64,000 bases of DNA, taken from assembly GCA_963082875.1 (NCBI GenBank), contig OY720098.1, positions 21,576,001 through 21,640,000 of the forward strand, written 5' to 3'. Positions 15,401 through 30,400 of the stretch are shown one piece after another. Under the pieces are notes generated by a model. The model ran no database searches and had not been told where the DNA came from. It worked only from the letters and a program-made list of their open reading frames with translations. Every line of letters starts with the position of its first letter. Within the stretch, counting starts at the first letter, position 1. Made by a program: the position numbers and the translations under genes. This stretch comes from Corella eumyota (lineage: Eukaryota > Chordata > Ascidiacea > Phlebobranchia > Corellidae).

Positions 15401-18400
15401 GCATGAGTTTGGTAGGGATTTAACTCACGATCTCATGTGTGGTGTAGCAAGTGTTCTTACCACTACACCACGCTGCCGGCATATCCAGTTTAAAAGTTTA
15501 CAAAATATATTAAAACTGTTGTTTGTGGTGCCTGAGTAAATGATCGCAGGCAAACATAAGTTGCATCCATATTACAACATTAAATACTAACTTTAGGACA
15601 GGCTTTCGACTTGTGTTAGTAATGGTATTAAAGTTTGGTGTTTATTTTTCAAAGCCAAAAAAATAGTTTTTTGTATTTAAATTCCTACGCTTATAATTTA
15701 TTTTTTTTAAATTTTCTCAATGTGGTTTTGATGCTGGTTCCTTATGTTAATAATTAAAGTTTCAATTTTAACTTTAAAGCTGCTTATGTATATCTTTTGA
15801 GTTATTTACTATCTAGTTTAAAACTCGTTCAATCTTTTTGTTTAGTTCCCCTTGCACCAATTAACATTGTGTTTGGTAATGTGACAACTGATCAGATCAA
15901 CGTTTCTTGGAACGATGTTTTAGGTAAGTTTGGGTTTTATTTGAAAATATAGTCTGTATATGGCAGCATTGTGTTGTGGTTAAAACAATTGGCTTTCCTA
16001 CATTCTGGGTTTTATCTCCACTGCTCTGAAGCTGTAGCACCCTTGAGTAAGGCAATATAAACAAAACTCCTGCTAAGCCAACACAAAAGCAGCAGCTTAT
16101 AGTTAACTGGCAATTATAATCTATAATATCCCAAACTGCTGAAGGCAACTCGAGACTGGGTCGGGGTAACTGGTGTTACTCTATGTTAAGGTCAAAAGGT
16201 CGACCTTCCCACATCAAGGATAAAGATATATAAAATATTAACATTAACTTTTTCTACAAGGTGCCAGTTCTTATGTGTTATCCACCAGAGAAGGTGCCAC
16301 AATTTTGGACAACATTGTGACACGTGGCACCAGTGTCATCGTTGGCACATTACTACCTGGCACTCAATATGAGTTCAATGTGGCGAGTGTGGGCCAAGTC
16401 AGGGACAGAAAAAGTGTCACCAGTTCACCTGCCTTTGAGGAGACAAGTAAGCACTTTTAAGTAGACACTTTATGTTAAGGTTTTAATTTTAATTTTATTT
16501 TTTAATCGCAAAAAATATTTCTTTCCAATTTTTTTTTTTTAATTTTGTTCAGAAGGGTTTAGGATATTAATTATTATTTATTAATTAACAATAAAAATGT
16601 TTTTTTTAAATTATTTGTGGTCTTTATCTAATGCACAACTAAGATTATTTTAGCACAGTAAAACCTTTTTTTTTTAGATCCTCTACCTCCAAACCAACCA
16701 AGTATTGTTGATATTACTTCAAATTCTATTTCATTATCTTGGAATAATGTCAAAGGTAAAACAACAATTTCTGATTTTGTAGTATTACCAAACTTTAAAA
16801 GTAATTAAGTAATTAGTTTAATTGCAATTGCTTTTTAAATTGTTAATATTTTTAAAATTTGAATTTTTATTTTCACTAGGAGCTCGTAGTTATGTTGTAA
16901 GCGTAACCAGCCCAACACTAGATGGTGTAAGAGAGGTTGAATTTAGCGACAATCGAGGAACAATTGATAAATTGGAATCAGGATCCGAGTAAATATTTGT
17001 TAAACAATTTTTAATCTGAATATTCGTGTTTGAAAAGTGGTTGTTCATAAATATTTTATTTTTTACAGATTCAGTTTTGTTGTTTTCTCGATTGGAACCA
17101 GGAGAAGAAGGACACCTAGTGGTAGTGAACCTATTTCAACTTATACAGGTAAAAGCAGAAAAATATTAATATATAATGCAGCTGGGTTGTATATATGTAT
17201 GTTAAATTTATAGACCTACAAAATAAATAAAACTGCCATTTGTGGTAAACTATCACTGGCTAATATTAATTAAGAGTTGTGACCATATTACAACAATTTA
17301 AATGCCAGCTTGTTTTTATTAAAAATTATGTTCTGATATTTACTTTACATTTTACTAAGTTACGAAATGATTGTAAATTCATTTTTAAAACTTTCAGCTC
17401 CAGCGATAGTCACTGGTTTAAGAACTGTTGAAATAACAAACTCATCGATTCAGATCGAATGGGATGCTGTGCAAGGTTTGTTTATTTAGTTTAAAAATCA
17501 ATATAAGTGAAGTATCATTATTTGCAATTAATTACTAATTTCCAATTATTAAATTGTAAAATTTTGCAATTAATAAATATTTTCTAATTAATCATAATTT
17601 GCAATGAATAAATATTTTCTAATTATTATTTTTAATTTAAGTTGTGAATTTTGGCCGTATTTTAGGTGCTCTTTCGTACACTATAACAACACTGCCTCCT
17701 GGTGTTGAAACAAGCGTTTCCTCGGAGTACACGACTCATTTATCCTCAAACCTGGAACCAGGGATGTTGTATGAGTTTCAGGTTATTGCAGTAGGGGAGG
17801 AAAACTTAAGAAGTTTGAGCCATGAAGTTTATATGGAAGCAACTCGTAAGTTTAATCAGCTTTAAAGTTTTATTTTCTGAACATTATCTTTATTGAATAA
17901 AACTAATTTTATAAGTAACAAAATACTTTAAATTTGATCAAAATTGTTGTCTTTTAACTTATTAGTTAATTATTGTGCTGTTACAAATGGACTTATCCTT
18001 TTTTTTGTATATTTTTTTATCCTCGATGTGGAAAGGTCGAATGTTCGACCTAAACATAGAGTAACATCAGTTACTCCGACCCAGTCTCGAGTTGACTTTG
18101 ACAGTTTAAGATATTATAAATTATAATTGCCCGATAATTATGCTGCTGATTAACTGCTGGCTCAGCAGAAGTTTATACCGTTTATAGCGCCTTACTTAAG
18201 GGTGCCACAGCATTAGAGCAGTAGGAATTAAACCTACGACTTCATGTGGTGTAGCAAGTGTTTGTTACCACTACACCTTGCTTCCATTATTGATTATTAA
18301 TACGTTGATATTAAGATGGTTTTAAAATTTGAAATATAAGGTTTACCAATAACTTCTTTTATTTTAGTACCTTCAACCCCAGACCAAGCAAATATTGTTG

Positions 18401-21400
18401 ATCTTACCACAACTTCCATTACCTTGGATTGGCCAGACGCTCCAGGTTTGTTTCTATGATAGAAACTGATTTTTTTAACAACTTTGTGTAAATCTTTTTT
18501 CAACTTCGAAAATGCGCTTTAAATATTTGCTAGCCAAATGACTAAAGCATATCATATTTTTGTTTTATTTAATTTTTCTTTTTGTTGGAGGGTCGACTTC
18601 ACAGTCTTAACACAGAGTAACAATCGTTAGTACAACCCAGTATCAAGTTAATTTTGCCAGTTTTGGAATACTATCATAATTGCCCGATAATTAAGCTGCT
18701 GATTTAGAGTTGGCTCAACAGAAGTTTATATTGTTTATAGCACCTTACTTAAGGGCGTTACAGCAGTGGGATTTGAACCCAGGAGTTCGTGTGGTAATGT
18801 CAAGTGTTGTTTACACTGCATCATGTGCCAGTTAAACTTTGTAACAATTTTTAAATTACTTTTTACTGAACCTTCTTTTATTTTGAAGGAGCTGAGAGCT
18901 ACATCATAACTTACAGTTCTGAAGACATAAGTAGCACAAACGAGGTGACCACTGCCATTAAACCATATATATTCACAAACCTTGTTCCTGGGACACACTA
19001 CAGTTACTCACTTCGTTCTGTTGGAGTAAAGGATTACTTAAGTTCTGGTGTTTCTCCTATTGTGACACAACAAACTGTCATTGAGCAACCTCCAAACTTT
19101 GAAGTAACTTTTGTAAGTCCGGATCAGATCAACCTAAGATGGGATGAAGTCAAAGGTAAAATTTGTTTTTGATTACTTTTAAATTTAATATTGTGATTAA
19201 ACAGATTTAAACTTTTAAATAGATCAAATTTGCTTTAATTAAACTTTATTTGTACCAACTTTTATTAAAACATCTTTAAAGGAAAGTAAATCATTATGTG
19301 TTTTTTTTTTTAATTTTTTTTATAAAAAAGTTTTTTTTTTCACTTTCTAAACTAGAGTACTGAAAGCAGTAAGCTATTAGTATTGGTGTTATCAATAAAT
19401 AAGCTTTAAAATACAACAAAAACTTTTTTTAATTTTATATGTTTAATTATATTCAAATTTGAAACTTGATTTTCATTAGGAGCAACTTCCTATAACATAA
19501 GATGGAGATCAGACACAGATGTCACCAATTCTACGACCCAAACCTCCACGACCTTGAAAATCGGTTCTCTGTTGTCTGGTACCTTGTATCAGTTTGAGGT
19601 GCGAGGACAAAGTGAAGATATAAGGACATCGAGTGTTCCCGCTGTGCTGGATGAAACGACTCGTTAGTTTTGTTTCTTAGTTTCACCTAAATTGCTGGTT
19701 TTATTAAAATTTCAGTTTAAATAGTTTTTTAAAATTTAAGTTATTAATATAACACTTTATATTCTCTTTAAACAACTTTTTTTAATGATTACATTAATCT
19801 ATTTAAACAAACTTTTTATTTTTAGTGCCAAGTTCACCAACTGGCCTCACTGATAATAATGTTGGGTTCAATACAATTGATTTGGAGTGGGAACCTGTGA
19901 AAGGTTGGTTTAAAATAGGAACTTGTATATATTTTTACTTTTAGTATATTTAGAAACTTTTATTGAAAAATAGTTATATATTTTAAGGATTAAATGTGTT
20001 TTGTAGAATGGTAATTTTTTTATTTATCATCGAAAATTTGATAATTGTTTTAACCAATTCATACACTAGGTGGTGAGCTTTACGAGGTTGTTGTTGAAAC
20101 AACGGAGCGCACAAAACCGAGGATAAATCTTCAATCTTCTTCGTTTGTTCAAGTCGGAAGTTTAAGATCCGGAGGATTTTATTCTTTTGAAGTTTTTGCG
20201 ATCGGAGTCGGGGATCGAAGAAATGATGTTCCAAGCAATCAGATCACCGTGCAAACAGGTTTTTTAGTTATTTAATTATAAAAACTTAATTATAAATATT
20301 TAATTATTGTTGATTTTAAGGAATATTTTCTAAAAAAATTTCAAGTAACTTCTTATTTTAGAAATTTAAAAATAAAATCTTTAATTTATTTTAAATTTTA
20401 TGTATATTAAATGTAATTTATTTAACATTTTTATATTGGTTACTTTTATTTTTTACCAAACTTTTTATTCCAGTACCAAGACCACCAAGAAGGTTTCAAT
20501 TTGATAATATTACAACAGATTCAATTGGATTTTCATTCTCAAGAGCTTATGGCAAGTTTTAACAATCTTTCTTTTATATATCATTTTTTATATTTTTATC
20601 CTTGATTTGGGAAGGTCTTAAAAACATAGAGTAACATTTGTAACCCAACCCAGTCTCAAGTTGCTTGTGGCAGTTTGGAATGTTATAGGTTATAATTGCC
20701 CAATAATTTATGCTGCTGTTTAACTGCTAGCTTAGCAAGAGTTTGTAGCACCTTACTTAAGGGAGCTACAGTATAAAAGCAGAGGGGATCGAACCCTGGA
20801 CCTCATGGTGGTGTAGCAAGTGTTCTGACTACTACATGACACTGTTGGTGATACAGCTTAATTCATAGTTTACTTAAATGTATCCAATTAATAGGCCTAC
20901 AAAATAAACTGCTGTTTGTGGTGCTTGGGTAAATTATTGCAGGCAGATATTAGTTGAAAAGTTGCAACCATAGAAAATAATGTTTTAATATTATTTTTGT
21001 GTTTACAGGAACCAGATTAAATGTAATTATTGTGACATCATCAGACCCATTGTTTGAGTTTAGCTCACAATATGACTCACAAACTAACTCGACAGGTTCA
21101 CTCAGAATTGAGACGAGAATTACTTCACATATTGTCACTCAACTTCAGTCTGGAACAAGGTAAATACCTAACCTCACCTTTTAGTGTAGGTTCGAATTTT
21201 TGTTTTTTAAGGAATTATTTTTGGGCAAAAATTTTTAACTTTAAATTGGGATATCTTGAAAACTATTTAACCAATTTAAAAAAAGTTATTTTTAAATCAT
21301 TGATAAAAATAAAGGTAGTATAAAAGTAACTGATGTCCAAAAATAAGGATTGTCTAAAAATAATAGTAGCCATAATATTATGGTTAAAATAATAGTAGCC

Positions 21401-24400
21401 TAAAAATAATCGAGAGAGCTATCTCATAAATATTACGTAACTCCTAAATTCACTGGTTTTGAGAACGTAACTTTTTTTTGTTGAGTGACGGACAGTTAAC
21501 GTGAACCAAAATGTCAAAACATTTCAAAAATAAACTCTGCAGTTGCTATCCCTTATTAATTTTATGATAGTATAGTTATTTGGTTGACTTTTTTAGTGCT
21601 ACTATAAGACTATACTTAAGTTTGATTCCTCTTGTATCATAATATTATAAGTTTATTGTTAACCTAAAACCTAATTTTTTTGTAGGTATTTATTTGAATT
21701 AATGTCAATAGGAGAACAAGAAGGAAGAGATAGTGGGTTGTCAAGACCAAGGATAATTGAAACTTGTAAGTTGTTTGTTGTATATATTTTTATCCTCGAT
21801 GTGGGAAGGTTGAATGCACGACCTGAACATAAAGTAACAACATTTACACTGACCAAGTCTCAAGTTGCCTGTGGCAGTTTTGGATATTATAGATTATAAT
21901 TGCCCGATAATTATGCTGCTGATTAAGTATTGGCTTAGCAGGAGTTCATACCGTTTATAGCACCTCACTCAAAGGTGCTACAGCATAAGATCAGTGGGGA
22001 TTAAACCCACGACCTCATGGTAGTTTAGGAACTGTTCTTACCACTACAGCTCACTGCTGGTCTACTGTCATTAAACTTAAGTTTATAAAATAAAAATTAG
22101 TAAAATTACTTTATTACAGTACCCGACACCCCATCTAACCCAACTATTACTGAAGTTACAACAAATTCTATTTCTCTAACTTGGAACAACGTTAGAGGTA
22201 ATCACCTTAATAAGAATTGTTTTAGATTTGTGATAAAATAAAGGTTTTGGATAAAATTATTAGCATTATTTAGTTACTAATTATGTTTGTAATGTACTTA
22301 TAAATTTATAACATAATCTAATTATAATGGAGCTTAGTAGACAATACATATATTGTTCAAGTGGACGATATATATGTTGTTTAATTTAAAGGACTGCAAA
22401 TAAATAAAAATATCATATGTGGTGGTGCGTGGGTAAATTATCAGGGGCAAATATTAGTTAAAAATTGTGCTATGACAACTAAAAAATCTTGACTAGAAGA
22501 CAAGTTGTTAACTAGTACTTACTAATGGTCCAAATACATTTGATTTAAAGGCCCATAAATAAAAAAAACTGTAGTTTGTGGTGTACTAGTAAACATGGGC
22601 AAATTTTTGTTGTGATAAAACATCAAATAATACAATGGTAAAAAATAACGATAATTAACAAAGTTTTTAATTAACCACAACCACAAGTTTATTAATATCA
22701 TTTTAATTTACATTTTATTATGTGCCAAGAAATATTAAAACAATTACTTTTGTCTTGTAGGAGCTGATCTTTATGAGGTTACAGTAACTGGAGAAGGAAT
22801 AGAAGAAACCACTCAACTTCGGACCGAGGAAAATATGATAAATATCGAGGAGTTGAGACCAGGGGGCATCTATGAGTTCCAAGTGTTTAGTGTGGGGGTG
22901 AACGAGGCTTTTAACTTTGTTGGGACCGAGCCACTGACCATACAGACCAGTAAGTTAGAAAAAAGTTAAAATTTTCTTTTAAAAGTTTATTAGCTTTGTT
23001 ATTGGTATGAATGTAAATTAATATTTTTGTTATTTTATGTTTTTAGTTCCATTGCGACCGAGCAACTTTAGAATCACCGACATTTCAACAAATTCCATTT
23101 CACTTGCTTGGGATGAAGTGTTTGGTAAGTTAAATATTTTATTTAATAAATTTATCTTTAAGTAAAATTTAACCGGCGGACAGATTATAACACATAGTTT
23201 TACTACATAAGGTCATGGGTTTGAGCCCCACTAGTTTCATGCTGTAGCGTACTTGAGTAAGGTGCTATAAATGGTGTGAACTCCTGCTGAGCCAACACTT
23301 GATCAGCAGCTTAATTATCGAGCAAATATAATCCATAATATTTCAAACTGCTACAGGCAACTCGAGGCTGGGTCTGAATAACTTATATTACTTTATGTTT
23401 AAGTCGCGCATTCGACTTTTCCACATCGAGGATAAATACGAAAATAAAATATTCAAATTTGTGTTTAACTTTAGGGGCTGACAACTTTATAGTGACAGCG
23501 ACATCCAGTGACACCTCTAGTGGTGACTTTATATCTTCAATCACTTTATCCTCGATGAACACGACCTTTAACGACCTTGAACCTGGAACAATATATATCT
23601 TCAAGGTCAAAAGTGTTGGAGTTCAAGGTCAGGAAAGTCAATCAACTTTGGAAATCACTGAAGCTACTTGTGAGTAAATTTTTGCGTTTTTTTTGTCTTA
23701 TGATTTTATTTATTTAAAATCGATTAGTCATTAAGTTAAACTACTGGAAGAATAGTGTAATAGTTAGAAGTACTTAAGGTTGTGGGTTCAATCCCTGCTC
23801 TCATGCTGTAGCGCCCTTGAGTAAAGCGCTATAAACGGTATGAACTCCTGCTGAGCCAACACTTAATAAGCAGCATAATTATTGGGCAATTATAATCTAT
23901 AATATCACAAACTACCACAGGCAACTCGAGACTGGGTTAGGTTAACTTTTTTTATTTATTTTTTTTGGTTTTTCGCACATTGATAAAAGTAAATAATAAA
24001 TACGATATACAATTAATATTACAACAATGCGGCGCGAAAAAATGACAAAATCAATTTAACGATTTTAAACATGCCAAAAGTAATAATGTTTACACAAAGA
24101 TTTTATTGTACATTATGGCATAACTCTTTATAAAGTTTATATTTTTCGCACTAAGGTTGTATAAAAAAAAGGAAAAAGATTTTAGATTAGTTTAGGCTTT
24201 ATTTAAAATAAAAACTGTATTTGCTTTCTTGATCCAGTTTCCTAGTTTTAGATTCTCATAAGATAACATTTATATTTTTACTTTTAAAACTTATTATTTG
24301 TAGTATTTCAGTAGCAAGTTTATTAACTTAAGTACCACCAACAAGCTACCAACAAACCTAATCCAACTAAGTATAAACTAGTTGTATATTTATGTAGTGC

Positions 24401-27400
24401 CTGATTCATCAAGTGCTGTAAGGTTGGAGGATTCAACAACAACAACAGCTTCTCTATCTTGGGAACCTGTTAAAGGTAATGCATTGTTGTAGAAACCAAT
24501 TATAAAACACTTATTAGCCCACCTTATGCTAATATTTCAGTTGTTACAATATGGTGGCAACTGATATTTTGCCTTGATAATTTAACCCCACACCACAAAC
24601 TGCAGTTTTATTTATTTGTAGGCCTATAAATTGGACAAATTTTGTTTACTAAGCTTCATATTCAATGTTCTTTTCAATAACACTAAATTATAAAATGATG
24701 AATTTTTGACAAAATTATTTCTTTAACTTAAAATCTTGATTTTAAAATTTTTTTAGGAGCTATTTCGTACGAAGTCTTTCTTAGAGTAAGTGGTAACCTT
24801 GATGGCAGGGTTCTAACTACAAATGTGCCACAGGTCACTGCTACTGATTTAGTGGCAGGTGAAAGGTACAATGCTCTGGTGTTTTCAGTTGGTTTAAAAG
24901 AGAGGAGAAATGAGGATGGTAGCAACATGATCACTTTTCAAACCGGTAACTACTTTGTATTATTATTTAAAGTATCTAATATGCTTAATTTTTTTTTGTA
25001 TATATCTTTATCCTCGATGTGGAAAAGTCAAATGCACGACTTAAACATAGAGTAACAACAGTTACCTCAACCCAGTCTCAAGTTGCCTGTGACAGTTTGG
25101 GATATTATAGATTATAATTGGCCCGATAATTATACTGCTGATCAAGTGCTGGCTCAGCAGGAGTTCATACCATTTATAGCGCCTTACTTTATGACTTAAA
25201 GTATGGAAACATTGGGACTCAAACCTAGAACTCCAAGGGTTCAATCTTATTGGGCAACTTTTGAATGCTTTTAATTAAAAAAACAATAGAATTTAATCTT
25301 GTTTAATATATTTCTTTTTTTAGTTCTGTCTGCACCTGAAAACTTGGTGACAAATGAAGTCACAACTTCAACAATTAGTGTTGGTTGGGAACCAGTTTAT
25401 GGTAAGTGGTTACTTAGTATTTAATGGCTAGTTCTTTAATTGTTTGATATTGGTTATTAAATGGTGTGTTTTTTAATGGTTGGTTATTGGTTAATGTTAA
25501 TTAAATAGTTGCTTTTTTGTTATTAATTAGTTGGTTTCTTAATGGTTGGGTATTGGTTTTTGAATGGTTGTTTATTGGTTGTTAATAGGTGTGGTTAATG
25601 GTTATATAATATTTGGTTCTTAAATGTTTTTCCTTTAACAAATGCAAATAAATTTAGTCAATCAAAAATAAATTAAGCCAAGATTCGCAAAAGGAATAAT
25701 ATAACTATCATATAAAACTTTCTAGGTGCAACATTCTACACTTTGAACTTGCAACGAATTGAGAATGATGTCATCGACTCGGTTGAGGACTTTGTTACCA
25801 TGGAAACTAGTTTTGAGTTTGAGGACCTGGAGCCTGGAACCCGGTACTCATTCATGGTGCGGGGAACCGGGGATGGTGCAATTACAACAAGTGTGAACAG
25901 TGTTAGAGTGTTCGCAACTACTTGTAAGTTTTTAAGTCTAATAATCACATATTATTGTACCGAGGGGTTATTAAAACACTGCCTTGGAACACTCGGCTTA
26001 CTACATGAGGTCCTGGGTTCAATCCCCACTCCTATACTGTAGCGCCCTTGAGTAAGGTGCTATAAACGGTATGAACTCCTGTTGAGCCATTACCTTATCA
26101 GCAAAAAAATTATCGGGCAATTATAATCTATAATATCCCAAACTACAACAGGCAACTCGAGACTGGGTCTGAGTAACTGATGTTACTCTATGTTTATCGT
26201 TGACCTTTCTACATTTGGAATAAATAAATAAAAACGATTAGATAGTTAAATAATTTGATTTTTTGGTATTTATTAATAGTTAGTTTTATATATTGAATTG
26301 TTTACATCAATAAAATTACTTTTTAATTTAGTTCCTGAGACTGTAAGAGAGATCAGAATTGTTGAAATTGACCACGATTTTATAACTATTGAGTGGGACC
26401 AAGCATCAGGTATTACATTAAACTTTTTATGTATAAGTTAATGACAATTTTATGTTTATGTAGGTTTTATAATTTTAATAAAAAATAAATATGCTGATAG
26501 TTAAATTGGTATGAAGCACTCTAATGGAAAAGACATTTTTATTTGAAATTTAATTCATAAATAAAACACAAGTCAAATTAACAACAAAAACTAAAAAAAT
26601 TTTTACTAGGTGCTCGCTTCTACTCTGTGCAAATACAAGGTCCAGAGGGCACCGAGGTCATCACAGAGGTCACGAACTTGACCATGTTTACAGCTGACTT
26701 ATCACCAGGGTTGACTTATGGTTTTACTGTTGACTCGATCGGTATACTATCAATATTGAACAGCAACAAAACAGTTCAAGTTGCTGCACAAACAAGTGAG
26801 TTAAAAGAATTTATTCATAAACTACCGGCAGTGTGGTGTATTAGTCACAACATTTGTGTTTACTACATGAGGTCCTGGGTGCGATCCCCATTGCTCGAAT
26901 GCTGTAGCGCTATTGAGTAAGGCGCAATAAACGGTGTAAACTCTTGCTGAGCCAGCACTTAATCAGCAGCATAATTATCGGGCAATTATAATCTATAATA
27001 TCCCAAACTGCCAACTCGAGACTGGGTCAGGGTAACAAATGTTACTCTATGTTTAAGGTCTTGAAGTCATCCTTCCCACATCGAGGATAAATATAAATTT
27101 ATTTAAAATAAATATTTATATCTATTTGTTTTTTTGCCAAATATTGACTGTAAGTTATATGTGGCTTAAAATTCAGTAAAATTAAATAAGTCAAAAATTT
27201 AATTAGGTTAAAATTTTATCAAAATATTTTTTTAGTTCCATTGCCACCTGACAATCTAAACATTAATGACATCACAACCACAACTATGATGGTTGAATGG
27301 TCAGAAAGCACTGGTGCATCAACCTATGTTGTTGAATACATTGATGATGTTGATCAACATTTGTTTGTTGAAACTGTCGCATTAAATGTCGCACTTGTTG

Positions 27401-30400
27401 ATTTGATCTCTGGGACTCAATATCGAGTGCTCGTGTCAAGTGTGAGTGAGAGTGGAGCCACTAAGGGAAATATTGAGTTGTCTGAAGTTACTGGTGAGTT
27501 TTTTTAGTATTTTTGGTTTTACTTAAAAACTTTTTTTTTGATTTTATAAAAAATTTTCTTTTTCCAGTTCCAAGCACACCAACAGATGTGATAATAACCG
27601 AGGTTACCACGGAAACAGTTATATTGTCATGGCAACCACAAAAAGGTGCCGTAACTTACAGGGTTTCCGTGCTTAATTTGGATAATAACGAAACTCAAGA
27701 AATTGAAAGTGAAAACAGTGTTTCCGTGATAAATGACTTAGAAGGGGGAACTTGGTTCGAATTTGTTGTTTTCTCTGTCGGAATTAAATCGAGGATAAAC
27801 TTAATTGGAAGTCAACCAATCAGAACACAGACTGGTAAGGATTTTTTATATTTTTTACTTTAGTTCTTTTATAATAATTTGAAGATATATTTTATTGTTT
27901 ATCTGAATTTCTTTTTTAATATACCAGGATAACAAATTTTATCCTGGGCACCTTACTCATTTTTACTAAAGTTACAATATACTTGGTATATTTACTGGGA
28001 CCAAAACTTTAAATTTTTAAACTGTTTTAGTTCCTTCTTTCCCCGAAAATGTTGAAACTAGTGAGGTCACGGTTAATTCGTTCCTGGTAACCTGGCAAGC
28101 TGTGATGGGTCAGTTTAAAATTTTTTATTTAAAAGTAATGTTTACTCCAATATTATTTTAATGAATTTTTTGACACATTGCAAAAATATATATAAATTTT
28201 AGAACAACTTTTAAAATTTAAATAATAGATATAATTACAATGTTGCAGCTAATTAACAAATTATCTTTTTCTTATGTTAATTGTGCTTTTTAAACTAAGA
28301 TTAAATTTTGCATTAATTTGACAACATTTAGTGTTCTAAAATTTTAAATGAATTTTATGTTTTAAGGAGCTGCTAACTATGAGGTGATTGTGACATCATC
28401 AGATGAAGATGTTTTTATTCCTGATGTAATTATGACATCACAAACCAATTTTGTTGTCACAAGTTTAAACTCTGGCACAAAATATATGATTTCTATTGTT
28501 GCTATCGGCGATGAAAACCAAAGAAGTGAAGCAAGTCAAACTATTGAAGAAACTACGAGTAAGAATTAAATTTTGTTTGAACCTTTTTTGGTTTTATTTG
28601 AAAGTTTTCAACCATCTTTATTTAATGAAGCTAAGTGGATGATATGTTAAGTTTATAAGCCTTTAAAATAAATAAAACTGTTTGTGGTGAATGGGTAAAT
28701 TATTACTGACAAATATTAGTTGAGAGTTGTGACAATTTTATGACATTTAAAATCCTAATTGTAGGGCTTGCTATTGACTAGTTTAGTAAAGGTCTTTTTA
28801 AAACATTCAATCCCAGCTTGCAATTATTTTAATTTTATTTTAAAAATCCATCCTAAATAACTTAGTTTAAAATACTTTTTATTACCAACCAAGTTTTTTA
28901 CAGATTTAAAATATTGTGATTATATTAAGCTACCTTTAACTTTTGGTTTGCAATTCTTTTAACCTTACTTAAAGAATACAATAGTACAGTCCTATAAATT
29001 AACCTTTAAACTTTACGATTTATGTTTTTTTAACTGCTTACAAGATTAACTGACTTTTTTTTTCAGTTCCAAGCACACCAACCGATGTGATAATAACCGA
29101 GGTTACCACGGAAACTGTTATATTGTCATGGCAACCACAAAAAGGAGCTGTATCTTATAGAGTTTCCGTGCTTAATTTGGATAATAACGAAACTCAAGGA
29201 ATTGAAAGTGAAAACAGTGTTTCCGTGATAAATGACTTAGAAGCGGGAACTTGGTTTAAATTTGTTGTTTTCTCTGTCGGAATTAAATTGAGGATAAACT
29301 TAATTGGAAGTCAACCAATCAGATCACAGACTGGTAAAAATTTTAAACCTAGAACAAGGATTAAATTTATTTATTTTCCATAAAACTGGAACATAAAGGA
29401 ACGTAAATTATTTATCTTTTTAGTTCCATCTGCTCCAATTGGATTGCTCACATCAAATGTTGAAACAATTTCTTTCACAATTTCATGGCAGCCCCAAATG
29501 GGTTTGTTTTACATTTAGTTGCGTTAAGTAGAAGAAAAAAATTTTAAATTAAACTTGCAAAGTGTTTTATTTTTTTCCGAATCGATCTAAAGTTTTAGAG
29601 ATCTATAAATTATTATCAACTATTTAAAAATATTATTTTACAATAAAGTTTAAATAGTTTTTAATACAAATTTGGTGTTTTTTTAACAAGCTTGTAGCTT
29701 TGTTCTAAAATTTTATTTCAAATCATTCAAGGTGCTGAAAGTTATCAGGTCACAGTTACTTCACCTGATCAAGATGTAAATGTTCCTGACCTGATTATGA
29801 CATCACAAACTACATTGTTGGTGGACAATCTAAGCACAGGAACTCAGTATGACATCACAGTTGTCGCTGTGGGTGAAGAAGGTCAACTAAGTGCGCCAAG
29901 TCAAGTTGCCATGGAAACTACTCGTAAGTTTGCTTAAAATTTTAAACACAGTAGCGTGGTATAGTGGTCAGAACACTTGCTACACTACACTAGGTCCTTG
30001 GTTCGATCCCCACTGATCTCATGCTGTAGTGCCCTTGAGTAAGGCACTATAAACGGTACAAATTTCTGCTGAGCCAGCACTTAATCAGCAGCATTATTAT
30101 CAGACAATTATAATCAATAATATCCCAAACTGCCACAGGCAACTCGAGACTGGGTCGGGTAACTGATGTTAATCTATGTTAAGGTCATTAAGTCAACCAT
30201 TTCACATTGAGGATGAATAAACAAAAATAAAATGTTTTAATTGTCTTACAAAAAGACTTTAAATGAAACTAACAGTTAAAATTTAAGTTTTAATATTTCA
30301 GTGCCTTCCACACCAGAAGAAGTGATCATAACTGAAGTAACCACAATGCAAGTTTCGTTGGCATGGCAACCTGTTAAAGGTGTGATCCTTTAAAGTTAAA

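Noticed and set aside
24728-24934. Minus-strand frames opposite FN3 exons (here and near 7684, 11665, 25736, 49008, 53990)
   Set aside because: Shadows of the phase-1 coding exons on the other strand.
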